The translations under genes were made by a program, and so were the position numbers. Shown one piece after another: positions 44,893 through 55,029 of a DNA stretch of 64,000 nucleotides. The notes beneath the pieces are model-generated. The model did no database searches. It was given only the letters and a program-made list of their open reading frames with translations, and had not been told where the DNA came from. How positions within the stretch are numbered: position 1 is the first letter of the stretch; each line of letters begins with the position of its first letter. This DNA comes from Collybia mongolica (taxonomy: Eukaryota; Basidiomycota; Agaricomycetes; Agaricales; Clitocybaceae), in the NCBI GenBank assembly GCA_013420905.1, contig JAAXNY010000005.1, positions 558,001 through 622,000 of the forward strand, in the 5' to 3' direction.

Positions 44893-47052
44893 CTACAAAT
44901 ATTCCCCATCAGATCCAGAACCTGTATAGTCCAGCCAGGTGTCGGGAACATCTCTAAAAGACTCCGCATTGTATGGACCTGGATGTACAAGTGGTTCATC
45001 ATCTGAAGATATCATGGCCACTGCATCGATGGCCGACATTGCAGCGGCTGAAGCGGAACCACCTTCCCCGTCCGAAGCTGAGCCACTATGACTTCCCTCA
45101 TCTGATGATATCATGGCCACTGCATCCAGGACCGAAATTGCAGTGGCCAAAGTAGAGCTATGATGATTTCCCTCATCCGACGATATCATGGCCACCGCAT
45201 CCATAGCCGAAATTGGAGTGGCCGAAGCAGCACCACTTTCCGCATCCGAGATCATAGCCAATGCAGCAAGAGCTGACAATGGATTGGCTGCACCCCCATG
45301 ACTTCCCTCGTCAGATGAGATCATAGCCACAGCATCCCGGGCTGAAGCGGAGCCATGATGACTTCCCTCATCCGATGATATCATGGCCACTGCATCCACG
45401 GCCGAAGTTGGAGTGGCCGACGCGGCATCACCAACCCAATCCGACATTGTGGCTGCTGCAGCTATGGTGGGTACACGGGCTGGGGCTTGCGTGATACGTT
45501 GGGGGGGGGCTGATTCATCATCTGAAGATGCCTGATCTACTGGCCGGGCTTTAATAAACACACGGTGGTGCGGGGCCGAAGGAGTAGGCAAAATTGTAGG
45601 CATGGGAGATGCCAGTGCTGGTGCCAGTGAGGAAGCAATCCGATCGGCCGCCGGAATGTCAGTGGAAGAAATGAAAGATATATTTGCTTGGGGGGATAAG
45701 GGACCTGCCTGACTATCTGTGGACATATGGGTATCTTTGTTTAGTGCTAATGGGGTAGGATGGGGTGCGGGGGACGGTGCAGTTGAACCAACGGCCAGCA
45801 TGGCCGAGCTCGGCATGCCAGGGAGATCCAGACCAGGAGTGTGAGTAGGGAGTTTTCCCGATGGATACCTGCCACTGTGTCCTGATTTTCCAAACCTTAA
45901 AGGCCAAAAAGAAAAGTGAGATGGTATTTGAAGGGGGGACAGCTCAGGAGGATCCTGGATATCCTTGCTGAGTGGGCTGAAGTGTACATCACTAGGGAAG
46001 GTTTCATCGGCATCAGAATAACTGCCACTTTCCGCGCTATCGGCCAGGCTTGCATCATACCCAGAATGTGGCTGTGCAAAATCACGGTTATCTGAGCGCA
46101 CAAGCTGGCGGACATCATCCATAGATAGAGTGATACCAGCGGACCATTTGAGGAGTGGTGCTGACTCTAGCCGCTGTTGTTCTGCACGGGCTTCATCCTC
46201 TACAGTGTGGCCGAGGGTGGCTCGCTGCCGCATTGGCAGCGGATTGTCCCTGAACACGGATTCAGTCTCTTTCAACACGGCAGCTTCAAATAATTCATTA
46301 AAGCCAGAAGCGCGCCGGATAGTTTGTCTCATTTGGCTGTACTGAGAGATTATGTGAGCATCAACCCGACGCTGCAAACCTTGGAGGGCCATTGGGAAAT
46401 CAAGCCGAGCCGATTGGCCGATCGGCCATGTGTTTGCTGATACTGGCATATCAACGGCAGATGGTATTGCTGCTTGGGCCACTTCAGAACGATACTTCAA
46501 ATCGAACCTCAGCGCTTTTCCAATAGTCTTGCTGTTGATATAGTGGGAAGGGTTTGCCAGTTTTGCACGGCCGACCCACCAGCTCAGTTGATATTTGGCA
46601 ACAACTGCAGTAGGATCGTTGTAGGTGGTGCTAGCATCAAGTAACAACTTGAATGGCTCTGAGTAGTCAAGCATTTGCTGATCGGATGTGGTGAGTGACC
46701 GAGCGGCAGCAAGGGATCTGGTTATGATTGGGATCTGTATGTTGCGGCCAGTGGCAGTGGCCGATCCGATGCATGCCAAAGCAAAATCCTGAAAATTTGT
46801 TGGAATGTACACAAAAACATGCCAAATTAGGGGACATACCAACTCATTAAAGAGGTTAATCTGTAGTGCTTCCTGTGCCCTGCTGGATGCTTGGGCAATG
46901 GCAGATAGTGCTGCTCGGAAGCGTGATTCACAATAGAAGATCACCCTTTGTAGACTATCCAGATCTTCAATTAAAGTATCTGCTCCATTGATAATGAGGG
47001 GGTCAAACAGAGTGAGGTAAGCTTTGGGCATCTTAAGACAGTTTGTAGGCAC
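44893..47052 (-). CDS. KDZ-borne protein with six SIM-like repeats
   Basis: Two exons, 46840-47052 and 44893-46788, with a 51-nt GT-AG intron that leaves the frame open when retained; spliced length 702 aa. The N-terminal 200 residues look folded (AYLTLFDPLIINGADTLIED and KYQLSWWVGRAKLANPSHYI) but match no family I know. The middle is Ser/Pro-rich. The C-terminus repeats a block around DAVAMISSDEGSHHGSAS six times, with one diverged copy (ALAMISDAESG). Each block is a short hydrophobic core followed by Ser and acidic residues, which resembles a SUMO-interacting motif. It lies 66 bp downstream of the transposase gene on the same strand. Function unknown; the SIM idea is inference. Confidence 0.72.
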   Translation of the reverse strand: MPTNCLKMPKAYLTLFDPLIINGADTLIEDLDSLQRVIFYCESRFRAALSAIAQASSRAQEALQINLFNELVCPLIWHVFVYIPTNFQDFALACIGSATATGRNIQIPIITRSLAAARSLTTSDQQMLDYSEPFKLLLDASTTYNDPTAVVAKYQLSWWVGRAKLANPSHYINSKTIGKALRFDLKYRSEVAQAAIPSAVDMPVSANTWPIGQSARLDFPMALQGLQRRVDAHIISQYSQMRQTIRRASGFNELFEAAVLKETESVFRDNPLPMRQRATLGHTVEDEARAEQQRLESAPLLKWSAGITLSMDDVRQLVRSDNRDFAQPHSGYDASLADSAESGSYSDADETFPSDVHFSPLSKDIQDPPELSPLQIPSHFSFWPLRFGKSGHSGRYPSGKLPTHTPGLDLPGMPSSAMLAVGSTAPSPAPHPTPLALNKDTHMSTDSQAGPLSPQANISFISSTDIPAADRIASSLAPALASPMPTILPTPSAPHHRVFIKARPVDQASSDDESAPPQRITQAPARVPTIAAAATMSDWVGDAASATPTSAVDAVAMISSDEGSHHGSASARDAVAMISSDEGSHGGAANPLSALAALAMISDAESGAASATPISAMDAVAMISSDEGNHHSSTLATAISVLDAVAMISSDEGSHSGSASDGEGGSASAAAMSAIDAVAMISSDDEPLVHPGPYNAESFRDVPDTWLDYTGSGSDGEYL
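45000..45460 (-). repeat. Coding minisatellite in the SIM-like array
   Basis: Six imperfect units of about 60-80 bp, each with ATCATGGCCACTGCATCC or a variant on the plus strand next to TCATCNGANGATAT. Spacing is irregular, so the hydrophobic-acidic core is conserved better than the spacer. Confidence 0.75.
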
Positions 47053-47117
47053 AATGATAAGAAAAGGATTTTATTTTATCAATATTGATCAGTATGGTCA
47101 GCTGTTACATAAGCCGG

Positions 47118-50100
47118 TCACGCAATCCGCTCAAAGTTCGGATTCACGGCCTCAAACTGCCATTGAGCGGCCTCGGCAATTGTAACCCAAGTGGCCGATT
47201 TCCGTGCAGCGTATGCCTGAGCGCCAGCTGAGTTCCTGGTATCTATTCGTCTTTCCTTCCAGATGTCTGCTTGTCGACGGTAGTAACGGACTGTCCATTC
47301 CATCTCATAGCCAACTAATATTGCTTCCTCATTCCAGCGATGTTTATGTGCTCGGGCGCGAAGCCAGTGCACACGGTTAACTAGATTATTATTAATTAGC
47401 ACTGTGCGGCTTGGTTTACAAGCATACTTACATTCAAGAAGTGATGCTGCATCCATATCATTGACATTATGATATTGCCAGATCCATGACAGCTTCACCT
47501 TGGTTGATCCTGGTATATTTGGGTCCAAAATAGCAGTACTGCTCTTTACATCCTCCCTTTGCAATAATTGATATTTTTTCAGGGTGTCAGCATCGGCGCC
47601 GAGCCGGATCATGGCCGCACGGCATCGGCCATATGCACGGCAATGCAGTGCAATCTGATCATTTAATTTGGATATCTGGTTCCGTGAACGGGTTGTAACT
47701 GCCTTCCGTGGAGCATTGCGGATGACGTGTGAATACTGGAAGGATTTGTCTGCAATCACAGCACGAAGGGCAGATAGATGCCGATCGGCCATCTCTTCCT
47801 GTTGCCGGAGTTCCATTACACAGTACGGATGGGTGGATGGCAGGCATGTCGAGGGCATAGACAGTACCCTATCTTCGGGCGGAATCAAAAGTGGCTCCTC
47901 CAGGCCAATCCCTGCACTGGCCAGTGGATTGTTGTCTGTGGAATATGAACTAATGCCATCAATATTTTCAAAGTGTCCGAGCATATTGCTGTCCTCAAAT
48001 CTGCGTAGCTCGTGAAAGCCTATGCGGATTTCCTCTTTCACACTGTCCAAACTGTCCATCAATGCAACCAAGAGTTGCCGAAGCCGTTCCACTTCTTGCC
48101 GATTGTCCTCCCATGGGTTTTTCCGGAGGCGGAGAACCCGATCTTGTAAGTCCAGCCTAATAGGTTATTGAGTATTTTAATTGCAAGCCATAGGTTTACA
48201 ACACACTGTTGCTCCTCAATGCTAAGCGCTAACTGTATCCACCTTTCACCTTCACTTGTGCCAGTGTGCAATCCGACATTGGCCGAATCCGCTTCCGGAT
48301 CCGAACTGACTTTCCGTGTTGCAAGGACATCCATCATGGCTGGGTTATTGCAATGCTGGTCCTCTGCCATCTTTATTTCCTGTTCCCACACCTGAGTGTT
48401 CTCTATTGGGATGGCATCTGTCATGTTCATGAAATATTGATTAGCATGCTTTGCCATGGTCTGGGCCTCTTCAAATTGTTTGCACAATGAGGACACTGAA
48501 AATATTTAGCAACAAGATTGGCCTAGTGGAGTATGTACACACCCATGTTCAAGCCTTTCTTGTGATTTGAATCTGTGACATGATCATCCATCATTTCAGC
48601 CCGATGTGCCAGCGTTGCCGTTCGCATTGCCGGTGATACCGAATTCAGCCCTGCCCACAGAGATTCCAGAATTTCCCCTGCAACCATTCCAGCACCTGCT
48701 ATGAATGAGGTAGCATACCGAAAAAAACACTGTTCCTTGTGCCCATGAACATGAAATAGACCAATTGCAGGATCTACTTGCAATCCGGCCGGTAGCAAGT
48801 GGCCGATCCGCCAGTGTAAATAAACCCAATATTGGCAGACAATATCATATATAAATGTCACACCTTGATCTGGATCAATCCCAAAAGCCTCCAGGGCTTT
48901 GAGAAATGACCAATCAATGTTTTTTTGCTGTTCACCTTGGTAAAGGTTAGCAATACTGTTTGGAACAAAACATCCATGACGGGCACATGCAATAGCCACA
49001 ATTCCTGTGATATCGCATGCCTTAGATGCAAGGAGAGCCTGTTCTACTGCCCGGAACTTGTTTTCACATGGTGCTTTCTGAGCATATGCAGTTTTTTCAA
49101 TCATTCTTATCTTCAGCAAAGGGGCTTACCGTTTTGCGTTCCCTAGCAGAGAGCAAAAATTGCTCATAATCAGCTCTTTTCCCCATCATTCCACCACCCT
49201 CTGATAGCCAGACATCCTTCACAATGCCCTTCTGCCGCACATGGTCAGCCTTGAAGTTTCCATCAGCCGTAAGCGATGGCCGATATACCCATCTGCAACC
49301 CCACAGATGGTTATGCAATGAGAACCAGACACTGGATTGTATCTTACCTGTTCTCATCTGTTTTCCAATCATCACGCAGGTTGATTCCAGGTTGGGGGCA
49401 GGTGGGACAAAATATGGCCATTTCACCCGGTGCCGGATTCTCCGGATTGGCCTTTCCATGGCCGAATCCGGCCCACTTCAACTTCTTAATCCATCGCCAA
49501 ATACGAGAAAGCCTACGCAGTTCATGGTATATATTTGGTACCATTGCTGGAGCCATGGGGTTTGTGTAACGCCTGAGCAGCTGAAAATATTGATATGCTG
49601 AAGCTTTAAGCTCTAGACTAGAGAAACGAAAATCGTCAAGGACAGCCAGTGTAAACACTGTCCGGATTGTTTCAAAGCTTGTTGGCATCAGACCGGAAAA
49701 CACAAGGTCTGATGGAAGGCAATCCGATCCCTGACATGGACAGGAAACAAGTGCCAGGTGATGTATGCCATTTGTATGAACCACGCGGACATAAGGATTG
49801 ACCAGAGCATCTTGGCGAGGTGGCCGTCTGGCTGCATTTTTGGATGCCGGATTGACCGATGGCAGGTCCTCGGCCACATCTGGCACGGCAGGTACACGGA
49901 AGCCCAATTCATCTTCCACTATGTGTTCTTCATCATCCTCTTCGAGCATAGTGTCTCTATCTGCCTCATTATCATGATCTTCTCTTTGCCATGATGGTAA
50001 ATCCATGCAATCCGAGACCCTGTGATACTGAGTTGCCGATGCCGATGCCGATGCCGATGCCGATGCCGATGCCGATGCCGATGCCAATTCCGATTCCGAT

Positions 50101-50851
50101 GCCGATGCCGATGCTGATGCCGATCTTGAATTTCCAGCTGGTGCCTCAGATGCCTTTTGCTCCTCAGCAATATCAGTACTTTCTTCTAACATGTTTAGAG
50201 TGTGCATCTGCTTCTTTAAGGCCTCACATATTGGTGCTCCATTTTGATGTTGAACCAACATGTAGACACCCGCCTCCCAGAGTGCCGCATCCCGGAAATA
50301 CTCCCCAGTCCAATACTGAATGCGATGCAACTGATTGTCCTGATGGTAATGTCGGAAACACCCACGGCACATCATCCGGCCCCTATGACAATCTCGGCAA
50401 CGCCAGCGAGCCTCCCGTTCGGCACATACATTGCATTTGCCTTCTGGCAAAGATTCACGTGCTAGGAGAGCCTGTAATATACCTTCCCAATGTTTCGCAT
50501 GTTCTTGCAAGTAATATGATTGGTCCTGCTATGCATTTAGTATGTTTCAGACTCTTTTCATAATGCACTTACCTTCCCCTGTGATGCCACCGGCTGGCTA
50601 TTATCCAGATCAATTGGGTCATTGCCAGTATCAATCAATGTCTCAGTTACACTTTCAACCCATGGTTGACCTGATACCCCTTGTCCACCATGTATTGCTG
50701 GACGTAGTGGTACTTCCACTTTTTTCTCCACAATGCCTCGTTGTGTTTTCACTTGTACACGCTCTATGGTAACAGAATCAAATGCAAGATCATCATCTTC
50801 ATGCAGGACATTTTTCTTGATGCGTCTCTTCTTTGCAGGTGGATGGGACAT
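47118..50851 (-). CDS. KDZ transposase with CxC2 cysteine cluster
   Basis: Six exons on the minus strand: 50573-50851, 49348-50528, 49130-49292, 48543-49077, 48207-48495 and 47118-48156, all GT-AG and in phase, giving 1161 aa without a stop. The order is a basic N-terminus (PPAKKRRIKK), an acidic and Ser/Ala-repeat region (about 265-300 by position in exon 2), and the CxC2 cluster (CNVCAEREARWRCRDCHRGR followed by CRGCFRHYH). The KDZ core has GIVAIACARHGCF, the FIYDIVCQYWVYL block, GLFHVHGHKEQCFFRYATS, GEILESLWAGLNSVSPAMRT and HRAEMMDDHVTDSNHKK. The C-terminal part has STAILDPNIPGSTKVKLSWI and WLRARAHKHRW. It is predicted to be an RNase H-fold transposase acting on the element ends. The shared 66-bp gap to the SIM-like gene suggests co-expression. 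Confidence 0.9.
50035..50135 (-). repeat. (GATGCC)n hexanucleotide repeat in the transposase gene
   Basis: About 16 units of GATGCC with a few GATTCC and GATGCT variants code for alternating Ser-Ala in exon 2 of the transposase, upstream of KDZ core exons. Copy number is likely to vary. Confidence 0.85.
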
Positions 50852-51139
50852 TGTGTTCTGCTAGTAATTGAGGTGGGGATAGGTGTGCAATGCACATATG
50901 TTTTATCAAACCCATTTTATCATTACTACCTCAAGCTAGAAATAGCCAATAGGGCCAATCAATCAATCAGGCCGGTCATGAGGGGCAATGATGACACTTA
51001 ATCTCATCATCATCACCACATGGTTTGTTATCTGATTGCAGATTTTCCGATCATGTGGATTACACCCAGCATATTTATTAAGCATGCAATCCACCCTGCC
51101 GACTTAAATTGGAACCCTTAATTCTTCCTCAGGCACAAC
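50852..51139. promoter_or_regulatory. Divergent promoter region inside the KDZ element
   Basis: A 288-bp gap separates the start of the minus-strand transposase gene from the start of the plus-strand 823-aa gene, so it should drive both. No defined motif was assigned. Confidence 0.45.
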
Positions 51140-53967
51140 ATGGCAACTTCTCCACGGAAAGCCCGCAAAGATTGTATCTACACTCCTGATGAACGCAAAG
51201 TGCTTGATGGATTTAAGGAACAATATTTCTTGCAAATGGACAGAGCTGGCAGAGGTAATGTACTAAGGTCACAAATCTTGCCAGCCATGTTCAATTTCTG
51301 GGAAATGCGTGGCGAGCAAAGTAGTAATGAGGAGGAAAGGTTGGGACGGGCAAGGGTGAATAAACATATTGCACATGTCACACCAGGACTGATTGTCAAT
51401 GTAGAACCTTGCAAATTGGATATCCAATAATTGGCGGACAAAAGCTAACCATGCATTACCAAAACCCACAATCCATGTCAAACGGTTAGATATGGTTTGG
51501 AGGCTCCATCCACAAGAGGTTTGCAAGGAGGTCAAGGAAATACTTGGACTGGAAGGTGAACCAACTACTGAACAACTTTTTGAGAAACGAAACAAGGCAG
51601 CAAAAGCAGTGTATGACAAAATGGATGATACGGCCCGTAATGTGATTTTGCAGAAAGTTGAAGAGACTAAGCAGCAGGGCCATGATCCAACAAAACAAAA
51701 TGAGTGAGTCCATGCCAACTCTGGCCAATCCGACCCAATCCGTGTGGCCGATTGGCAAACCGATCCTATCCGCGGTGGCCGCCATTGGCAATCCGATCCA
51801 ATCCGCGGTGGCTGCCATTGGCAATCCGGTCCAATCCGCGGTGGCCGCAATTGGCAATCCGATCCAATCCGTGGTGGCCGATCGGCACATCTTGTGGGCA
51901 ATCCAATCCAATGCAATGTGGTTGATTGGCATGACATTATGCTCATCTGTTTGCTAGGCTGGCTGCTAAACAGGGGGATAAACGGGTCCAGCAATGGGCC
52001 ATGGAACGATACCTGGAAATGGGGATGTTGACTCTTACATTCATGGTCTACCACACCACAGATGGTAGGTTAGTGGTAGATGCGTAAGTATTTTCCACAT
52101 TATACCAGTTGCTTCAAACTGACTAGGTACTACAAGGAATGACCAGATGGCTACAAACATGGGTGTACCATCTCCAACGTTTCTTGATACAGAAAAGGAT
52201 CTTGTCTTGCAGTTCAAAAGAAAATTATTGGACTATGTAAAGTCACTTCGTACTCGGGAAAGTGGTGGTGATGGGGTGGGCAAGCCATCCATCCCACCAG
52301 AGTTGGATATCAAAGTGCCAAACACCTTCCCAGAGTTGTCACCAATATCCAAATCCACATCACTCAAAAAACTTCAACTCACTGACCTGCTACGGCGTTA
52401 CTGGGGATACCACTACAGTGAGTACTTGAAGCAGTTTTTTCAGTTTGGAGAAGTTAGAGATCTCATGTTGATAATAGAGCTTGCAACCAACAACCGTACT
52501 ACTCATGTCCCCTATCGCCAAGTTATATTGAATCCAGAGTTGTACATTCCCAGCAAGTACTTGCCAGACCACATAAAAATCCAAGACCCACAGAACATGC
52601 GAAAGGGGGAGATATTGGATGTTTTACAGCATATCCATGAGCGCCAAGTCCTGTATGGTGCTGCGGCAGCATTCCGGTTTTCCCATGTGGTATATGGAGA
52701 GGACCGATGTGTGGCCGAGTATACCACCCTATATAATGATGGAGTCCCCAGTGTTGCCACAGGAAAGGGCAAGGGTAGGCATGTAAATCCCAGGAAGCCC
52801 AGGCCGAAGGATGTGGCCACAATGGCAGCCATCCAGTTCCCGGCCACAAAAACATTGGCCGTCCAACCCCCAGCAACCCAAAGTTTGGCCATAGGAGCCT
52901 CAGCTGTGGAAACACCAGCGGCAGAAGGTTTCTATTGGCCTTGTAGCACCCAAGAGGTAATGGGATTGCAAGGCGCTGGTTACAACATGCTGCCTGTCAA
53001 CGGCCCAAATGATGGAGAACCGCTTTATTTAGTTTCCAGCCAGATGACCCAATATCTTGGCACCATTGCAGATACACACTCTCAGCATGCCGTGCCCGAC
53101 AACACTACGACAGGCATGACGGCAAATTCAGCACAGGTCACTATTCCAATTGACCCTGAGTTGCTTGAGCAACCTCCGGCCCATCGGCCACACCTGCCGT
53201 TGCCTAACACACAGTCACCACCAGCCATTCAGCTTGATGAGCAGCCTCCGGCCCATCGGCCACACCTGGTGCACCTGCCATTGCCTGACACACAGTCACC
53301 ACTGGCCAGTCAGCTAGATGAGCAACCTCCGACCCCTCGGCCACACCTGCCGTTGCCTAACACACAGTCACCACCGGCCAGTCAGCTAGATGAGCAACCT
53401 CCGACCCCTCGGCCACACCTGCCGTTGCCTAACACACAGTCACCACCGGCCAGTCAGCTAGATGAGCAACCTCCAACCCCTCGGCCACACCTGCCGTTGC
53501 CTAACACACAGTCACCACCGGCCATTCAGCTTGATGAGCAACCTCCGGCCCATCGGCCACACCTGGTGCACCTGCCGTTGCCTGACACACAGTCACCACC
53601 GGCCATTCGGCTTGATGAGCAACCTCCGGCCCATCGGCCACACCTGCCGTTGCCTGACACACAGTCACCACCGGCCAGTCAGCTAGATGAGCAACCTCCG
53701 ACCCCTCGGCCACACCTGCCGTTGCCTGACACACAGTCACCACCGGCCATTCAGCTTGATGAGCAACCTCCGACCCCTCGGCCACACCTGGTGCACCTGC
53801 TGTTGCCTGACACACAGTCACCACCGGCCAATAGACCTATGCCAAGGAAGAAAGGAGTCTCAAGAAAGATGGTGAATGCTGATGCACTGGCTGCTGAGGA
53901 AGCAAAGAAATATGGAACTTCTGCCAAGCGGACCAGACAGAAGAAACTCCGGGCAGATTATGATTAG
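51140..53967 (+). CDS. KDZ-borne 823-aa protein of an agaric repeat-associated family
   Basis: Four exons: 51140-51355, 51405-51703, 51958-52083 and 52137-53967, in phase, 823 aa. It begins MATSPRKARKDCIYTPDERK, followed by a helical region with LPAMFNFWEMRGE and NLANWISNNWR. Then come VWRLHPQEVCKEVKEILGLE, AMERYLEMGMLTLTFMVYHT, an LQLTDLLRRYWGYHYSEYLK region and YRQVILNPELYIPSKYLPDH. The last third is Pro-rich tandem repeats. Similar multi-exon proteins are frequent near repeats in Agaricomycetes, without an assigned function, as far as I can recall. Intron 3 (254 nt) is packed with CAATCCG heptamers. The gene is transcribed divergently from the transposase. Confidence 0.72.
51716..51920 (+). 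repeat. CAATCCG-rich array within an intron
   Basis: Eight CAATCCG copies occur in 205 bp, with a ~45-bp period of the form GGCAATCCGATCCAATCCGC, then GTGGCCGCCATT. It lies in the third intron of the 823-aa gene, so it is not constrained by protein sequence. Confidence 0.8.
53155..53830 (+). repeat. 72/81-bp coding minisatellite, proline-rich
   Basis: Nine units encode variants of LDEQPPTPRPHLPLPNTQSP. Longer units (81 bp) insert LVH after HL. Adjacent units are nearly identical, which suggests recent unequal exchange. They form the tail of the 823-aa protein. Confidence 0.88.
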
Positions 53968-54051
53968 AAATATATTTACATGTATGGTATATTGATGAGC
54001 ACTGATATTTACATGTACAAGATATGAACAAATATGTCTACAAGAAATCAA

Positions 54052-55029
54052 CTACTTTCTAATTTTTTTGGTGGAGGGCACTTCCGAAGAGCTGGGCTCC
54101 AGAGGCCGCTTACCAGGCTGAGGTGATAACCGTATTGGAGTGCCCTCATCTCCTGGCTGGGGGCTAATACTTCTGGCATGTAGGCGGGGAGAACGCCTGT
54201 GAGGCATTGGTGGGGGGTTGAGTGATGGTGGAACAAGCAATTGGGGACCGGTAGGCACTTCCTGTGATGTAGCTGGGGTTGCAGGAATGAGCTGCACAAT
54301 TGGATTGGACGATGCAGCTGAGGATTCAAGTGTAGATGCTGCATCCATTCCGTGTTCTGCCATTGAGTTGGGCTGTGCCACTGCCGAAGTTTGTATTGTG
54401 GCCGGAGGTGTTGTGGCTGAAGGAGGTGCTGTGGTGGCCGCAGCCGAAGGAGTTGTGGCCGAAGCGGGTGGGGTGGTGGCCGAAGGAGGTGGGGTGGTGG
54501 CCGAAGGAGGTGGGGCAGTGGCCGAAGGAGGTGGGGCAGTGGCCGAAGGAGGTGGGGTGGTGGCCGAAGGAGGTGGGGCGGTGGCCGAAGGAGGTGGGGT
54601 GGTGGCCGTGGGCATCCTGGTGGCCAAAGCCACCTCCGTTTCCGGTGCCATCTGAGTGGCCTGTGCAGCTTCAGTGGCCGGTTCACTATCCACATCCATG
54701 TCAGTAGCCGCTCCCGACACCATTACTGGTGGTGCTTCCGTGGCCAATATGGAGGCCTGCCTCGAGGGGCTGTCCCCCGCATCACTACTCCGCAGAAGAG
54801 GGGGGGGTTGGTTGTGAGTGTCAACTTCCCTTACCCTAGGGGTTTGGACGCCCTCAACTGATTGCTCCCTCTCATACTTTGCCTGAGCTAGCCGCGCCTT
54901 CATGCGTTGCATTGTTTTGCGCTCCAACCATGCCTCCCCATCGTCAAACTCACCCCCATACTGTAGCCAAGTCTTTACCCATTCCTGTGTTTCCTGTGCT
55001 GGCCGTACATCCGTTACAATAATTGGCCG
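54052..55029 (-). CDS. Open segment in frame after the Zn2Cys6 stop codon
   Basis: Directly after the TGA at 55030-55032 the same frame stays open for 325 codons. It begins RPIIVTDVRPAQETQEWVKT, the first Met is 34 codons in (54927), and it ends SEVPSTKKIRK. It has an Ala/Thr/Pro repeat zone (TTPPPSATAPPPSA units) and a basic tail. With no start codon at its beginning and a coding-like first 34 codons, it is either the C-terminal extension of the Zn2Cys6 protein reached by readthrough, a part cut off by a nonsense mutation, or a separate exon with an unseen start. No family was recognised. Confidence 0.5.
   Translation of the reverse strand, partial: RPIIVTDVRPAQETQEWVKTWLQYGGEFDDGEAWLERKTMQRMKARLAQAKYEREQSVEGVQTPRVREVDTHNQPPPLLRSSDAGDSPSRQASILATEAPPVMVSGAATDMDVDSEPATEAAQATQMAPETEVALATRMPTATTPPPSATAPPPSATTPPPSATAPPPSATAPPPSATTPPPSATTPPASATTPSAAATTAPPSATTPPATIQTSAVAQPNSMAEHGMDAASTLESSAASSNPIVQLIPATPATSQEVPTGPQLLVPPSLNPPPMPHRRSPRLHARSISPQPGDEGTPIRLSPQPGKRPLEPSSSEVPSTKKIRK
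54400..54615 (-). repeat. Coding minisatellite GTGGCCGAAGGAGGTGGGG
   Basis: About eight 21-bp units (plus strand GTGGCCGAAGGAGGTGGGGBN) encode the PPPSATA/T repeats of the minus-strand open segment. The GGCCGA core also recurs elsewhere in the KDZ element. Confidence 0.8.

Noticed and set aside
53155..53830. CRISPR-like regular repeats
   Set aside because: The units are translated as part of an open protein frame, there are no unique spacers, and the genome is eukaryotic.
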